Origin: Acidisarcina sp.
GTDB taxonomy: Bacteria; Acidobacteriota; Terriglobia; Terriglobales; Acidobacteriaceae
DNA: 64,000 nt
Assembly (NCBI GenBank): GCA_035539175.1
Contig: DATLIY010000011.1
Span: 124,001 to 188,000 of the forward strand
Direction of reading: 5' to 3'
Positions within the stretch are counted from its first letter, which is position 1; every line of letters starts with the position of its first letter. A program made the translations under genes and the position numbers. The notes beneath the pieces are model-generated. The model searched no databases and was not told the origin of the DNA. It saw only the letters and a program-made list of their open reading frames with translations. Below, piece after piece: positions 62,454-64,000 of the stretch.

Positions 62454-64000
62454 TTACGTTGTGGCTCGAGGTCTCACGGCGAGGAACTCCGCGGGTACCG
62501 GCTTGCCGTTCCCGTCGAGCAGCTTGGGATCGATCTGCTTGATATCGGTTAACGTCTTCGTGTCGATGTAGTGGACCAGGTTGTCGCCCGATGTGCCGGT
62601 AAAGAACAGGCTGTTATCTGGACTGAAGATACCGACAAGCGGGGCGGTCGCATTGCCCACGAGAGGAATGCTCCCCAGCGGCCCCAATGTTCCAGGCGAG
62701 GGAACCTGATAGTAGGGCAGCAGGCCGCCGGGTGTTTGGGATGCGGTGCTGTAGGTGATGAAGGCCATCGACGAGTTGGGATCGGTCACTACCTGGTGGA
62801 TGGCGGTGGGAGAGATGCCCGGGATCGCCGCCTGGTTCAGCGTCGTGGGAATTGTGAGCCCGTTGTTTGCGGGGCATGCACCCGTAGGAATGGTCACGCT
62901 GATATCCGAGAGCTGCGGTGGATTGGCGGTTGCGCCAATGATGTGCTGGCCGTCATTGGTGGAGCCAACCTTATCCGTGGCGGCTGCGACGCTTGCTGCG
63001 GTGGGGTAGTACGGATTGCTGGAGTTGTCCGGGCAGAATGCGTGAGCTGTCGTCTGCGATCCGCTGATGAAGGCTCCAACGCTGGGTATGGTGACAGCCA
63101 GGCCGGGGCCGCAGAATGGATTGTAGGGCGAGGATGGCATGCTGGGCGGCGTATAGACGCTGTTGAGATTATTTCCCGACATGCATGCGCTGCTGAGGGA
63201 CTCATTGCCCGAGATGTCATACGTGCTCCAGCCGGTAAACGCGCTATGCACGTAAAGATTCTGAGAACCGGCAATGTAGACGGTCTTGCTGTCCGGAGTG
63301 TAGGCGGCTGAGATTGCGACTCCTCCAAAGCTGGTGTAGCTGCCGGTGGAGGGATTGTAGAGGTAGATTACCTGGCGCAACTGGTCGTTGATGACCACCT
63401 CGGAGTTGTCCGGAGCTACGGCCAGGACGACTCCCGGCACGCTGATGTCTTCCTTGGTAAGCACATTCAGAGGCGTGGAGTAGATCATCAGCTCGCGGTA
63501 GCTGCCGAAGTAAAGGCTGCTGCCCGATTGGTTCAGCACCATGGAGTTCGGGAAATACGGGAGCTTGATCGGTGCGCCAACCGTTCCAGTGGTGAGATCG
63601 ACGGGAACGAAACTCTGCGTAGCCGTGCTGCTGATCCAAAGGTAATTGCTGCTCAATCCCGGAGCCGTTACCTGGACCGAGTTGCTGACAATGGGCTTGC
63701 CGTTGCCCAGCACGCCGATCTCATTAATCGGGGAGGGGTTGCAGGCTCCGGGTTGGCATATCGCAGTTACCGCCGCGCTGCCCGGGAAGATGGAGTTCAC
63801 CACACCATTGCTGTCGACCGCTACCTGTGTCGGAAGTGTCGAGGTATATTGCAGCGCGACGCCAGTCAGGGTGACGTTATTCACGTCCTTGACGACGGCC
63901 GTAAGAGGCTGCGGAGAACCCTGCTGCACAGTCTTGCTGGTGGAGCCATCGGCATAGGTCAGCGTGATGCTAGCCGGAGGGCAGGTAAAGAAATATCCCG
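62454..64000 (-). CDS. Secreted Ig-like/beta-propeller protein (N-terminus cut by window edge)
   Basis: At least 515 residues; the frame stays open to the window edge. The visible N-terminal part has bacterial Ig-like strands (LTYADGSTSKTV, LTAVVKDVNNVTLTGVALQYTS, VDSNGVVNSIFPGSAAVTAIC), typical of Big_2-type domains. From about residue 120 there are repeated YVTN-like propeller blades (VPVDLTTGTVGAPIKLPYFPN, YIAGSQNLYVHS, HYIDTKTLTDIKQI). Such proteins are surface or periplasmic and often adhesive or structural. No catalytic residues are seen. Confidence 0.75.
   Translation of the reverse strand, partial: GYFFTCPPASITLTYADGSTSKTVQQGSPQPLTAVVKDVNNVTLTGVALQYTSTLPTQVAVDSNGVVNSIFPGSAAVTAICQPGACNPSPINEIGVLGNGKPIVSNSVQVTAPGLSSNYLWISSTATQSFVPVDLTTGTVGAPIKLPYFPNSMVLNQSGSSLYFGSYRELMIYSTPLNVLTKEDISVPGVVLAVAPDNSEVVINDQLRQVIYLYNPSTGSYTSFGGVAISAAYTPDSKTVYIAGSQNLYVHSAFTGWSTYDISGNESLSSACMSGNNLNSVYTPPSMPSSPYNPFCGPGLAVTIPSVGAFISGSQTTAHAFCPDNSSNPYYPTAASVAAATDKVGSTNDGQHIIGATANPPQLSDISVTIPTGACPANNGLTIPTTLNQAAIPGISPTAIHQVVTDPNSSMAFITYSTASQTPGGLLPYYQVPSPGTLGPLGSIPLVGNATAPLVGIFSPDNSLFFTGTSGDNLVHYIDTKTLTDIKQIDPKLLDGNGKPVPAEFLAVRPRATT

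Overview
The window looks like chromosomal DNA of a Gram-negative soil bacterium of the Acidobacteriota (Acidobacteriaceae / Terriglobia type). The evidence is four very large outer-membrane transporters of the acidobacterial kind (N-terminal carboxypeptidase-regulatory/Cna-B domain, plug and barrel, no SusD partner), many Tat-exported sugar enzymes, high GC and long antisense open frames. This assignment rests on gene content only. No tRNA, rRNA, insertion sequence, phage gene or CRISPR array was seen.

Positions 1-28,000. A minus-strand hexuronate/gluconate group (hexuronate MFS transporter, gluconokinase-dehydrogenase fusion, GH79-type glucuronidase, 6-phosphogluconate dehydrogenase cut by the window edge) is followed by an OprB-type porin. 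Then come three pairs of a TonB-dependent transporter with a membrane-anchored regulator-like protein (7821-12754, 14498-19862, 23207-28765). The three regulator-like proteins share a cytoplasmic N-terminal domain and one membrane helix. Two share a periplasmic domain, while the third carries two malectin-like carbohydrate-binding domains instead. Between them lie a DUF1080-PHP fusion, fdhD and a malic enzyme with a phosphotransacetylase domain.

Positions 28,900-47,500. The third transporter is followed by a GH92 alpha-mannosidase and an unrecognised secreted protein that looks like a glycosidase. After a thiamine-binding protein and an aldo/keto reductase comes a LacI-controlled locus: LacI regulator, divergent fourth transporter, Tat-exported sugar isomerase-like protein, Gfo/Idh/MocA oxidoreductase, glucuronate isomerase and a cupin. 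A SYLF protein, a TrmJ-like methyltransferase and a second Gfo/Idh/MocA gene broken by a one-base frameshift follow.

Positions 47,600-64,000 are mostly housekeeping. A complete hisIGDCBHFA operon is preceded by a classical histidine attenuator: a 25-codon leader peptide with seven His codons in nine, alternative RNA pairings and an intrinsic terminator. hisE and a histidinol-phosphatase are not in the operon. An aminotransferase, a FUSC protein, a 2-hydroxyacid dehydrogenase, a lipoprotein, an enoyl-CoA hydratase, nusB and a VOC-lumazine synthase fusion follow. The window ends inside a secreted beta-propeller protein.

Taken together, the first 47 kb import and degrade plant or microbial glycans and uronic acids, with each transporter next to its own regulator. 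The main candidate for an undescribed system is the set of transmembrane regulator/transporter pairs with exchangeable sensor domains.
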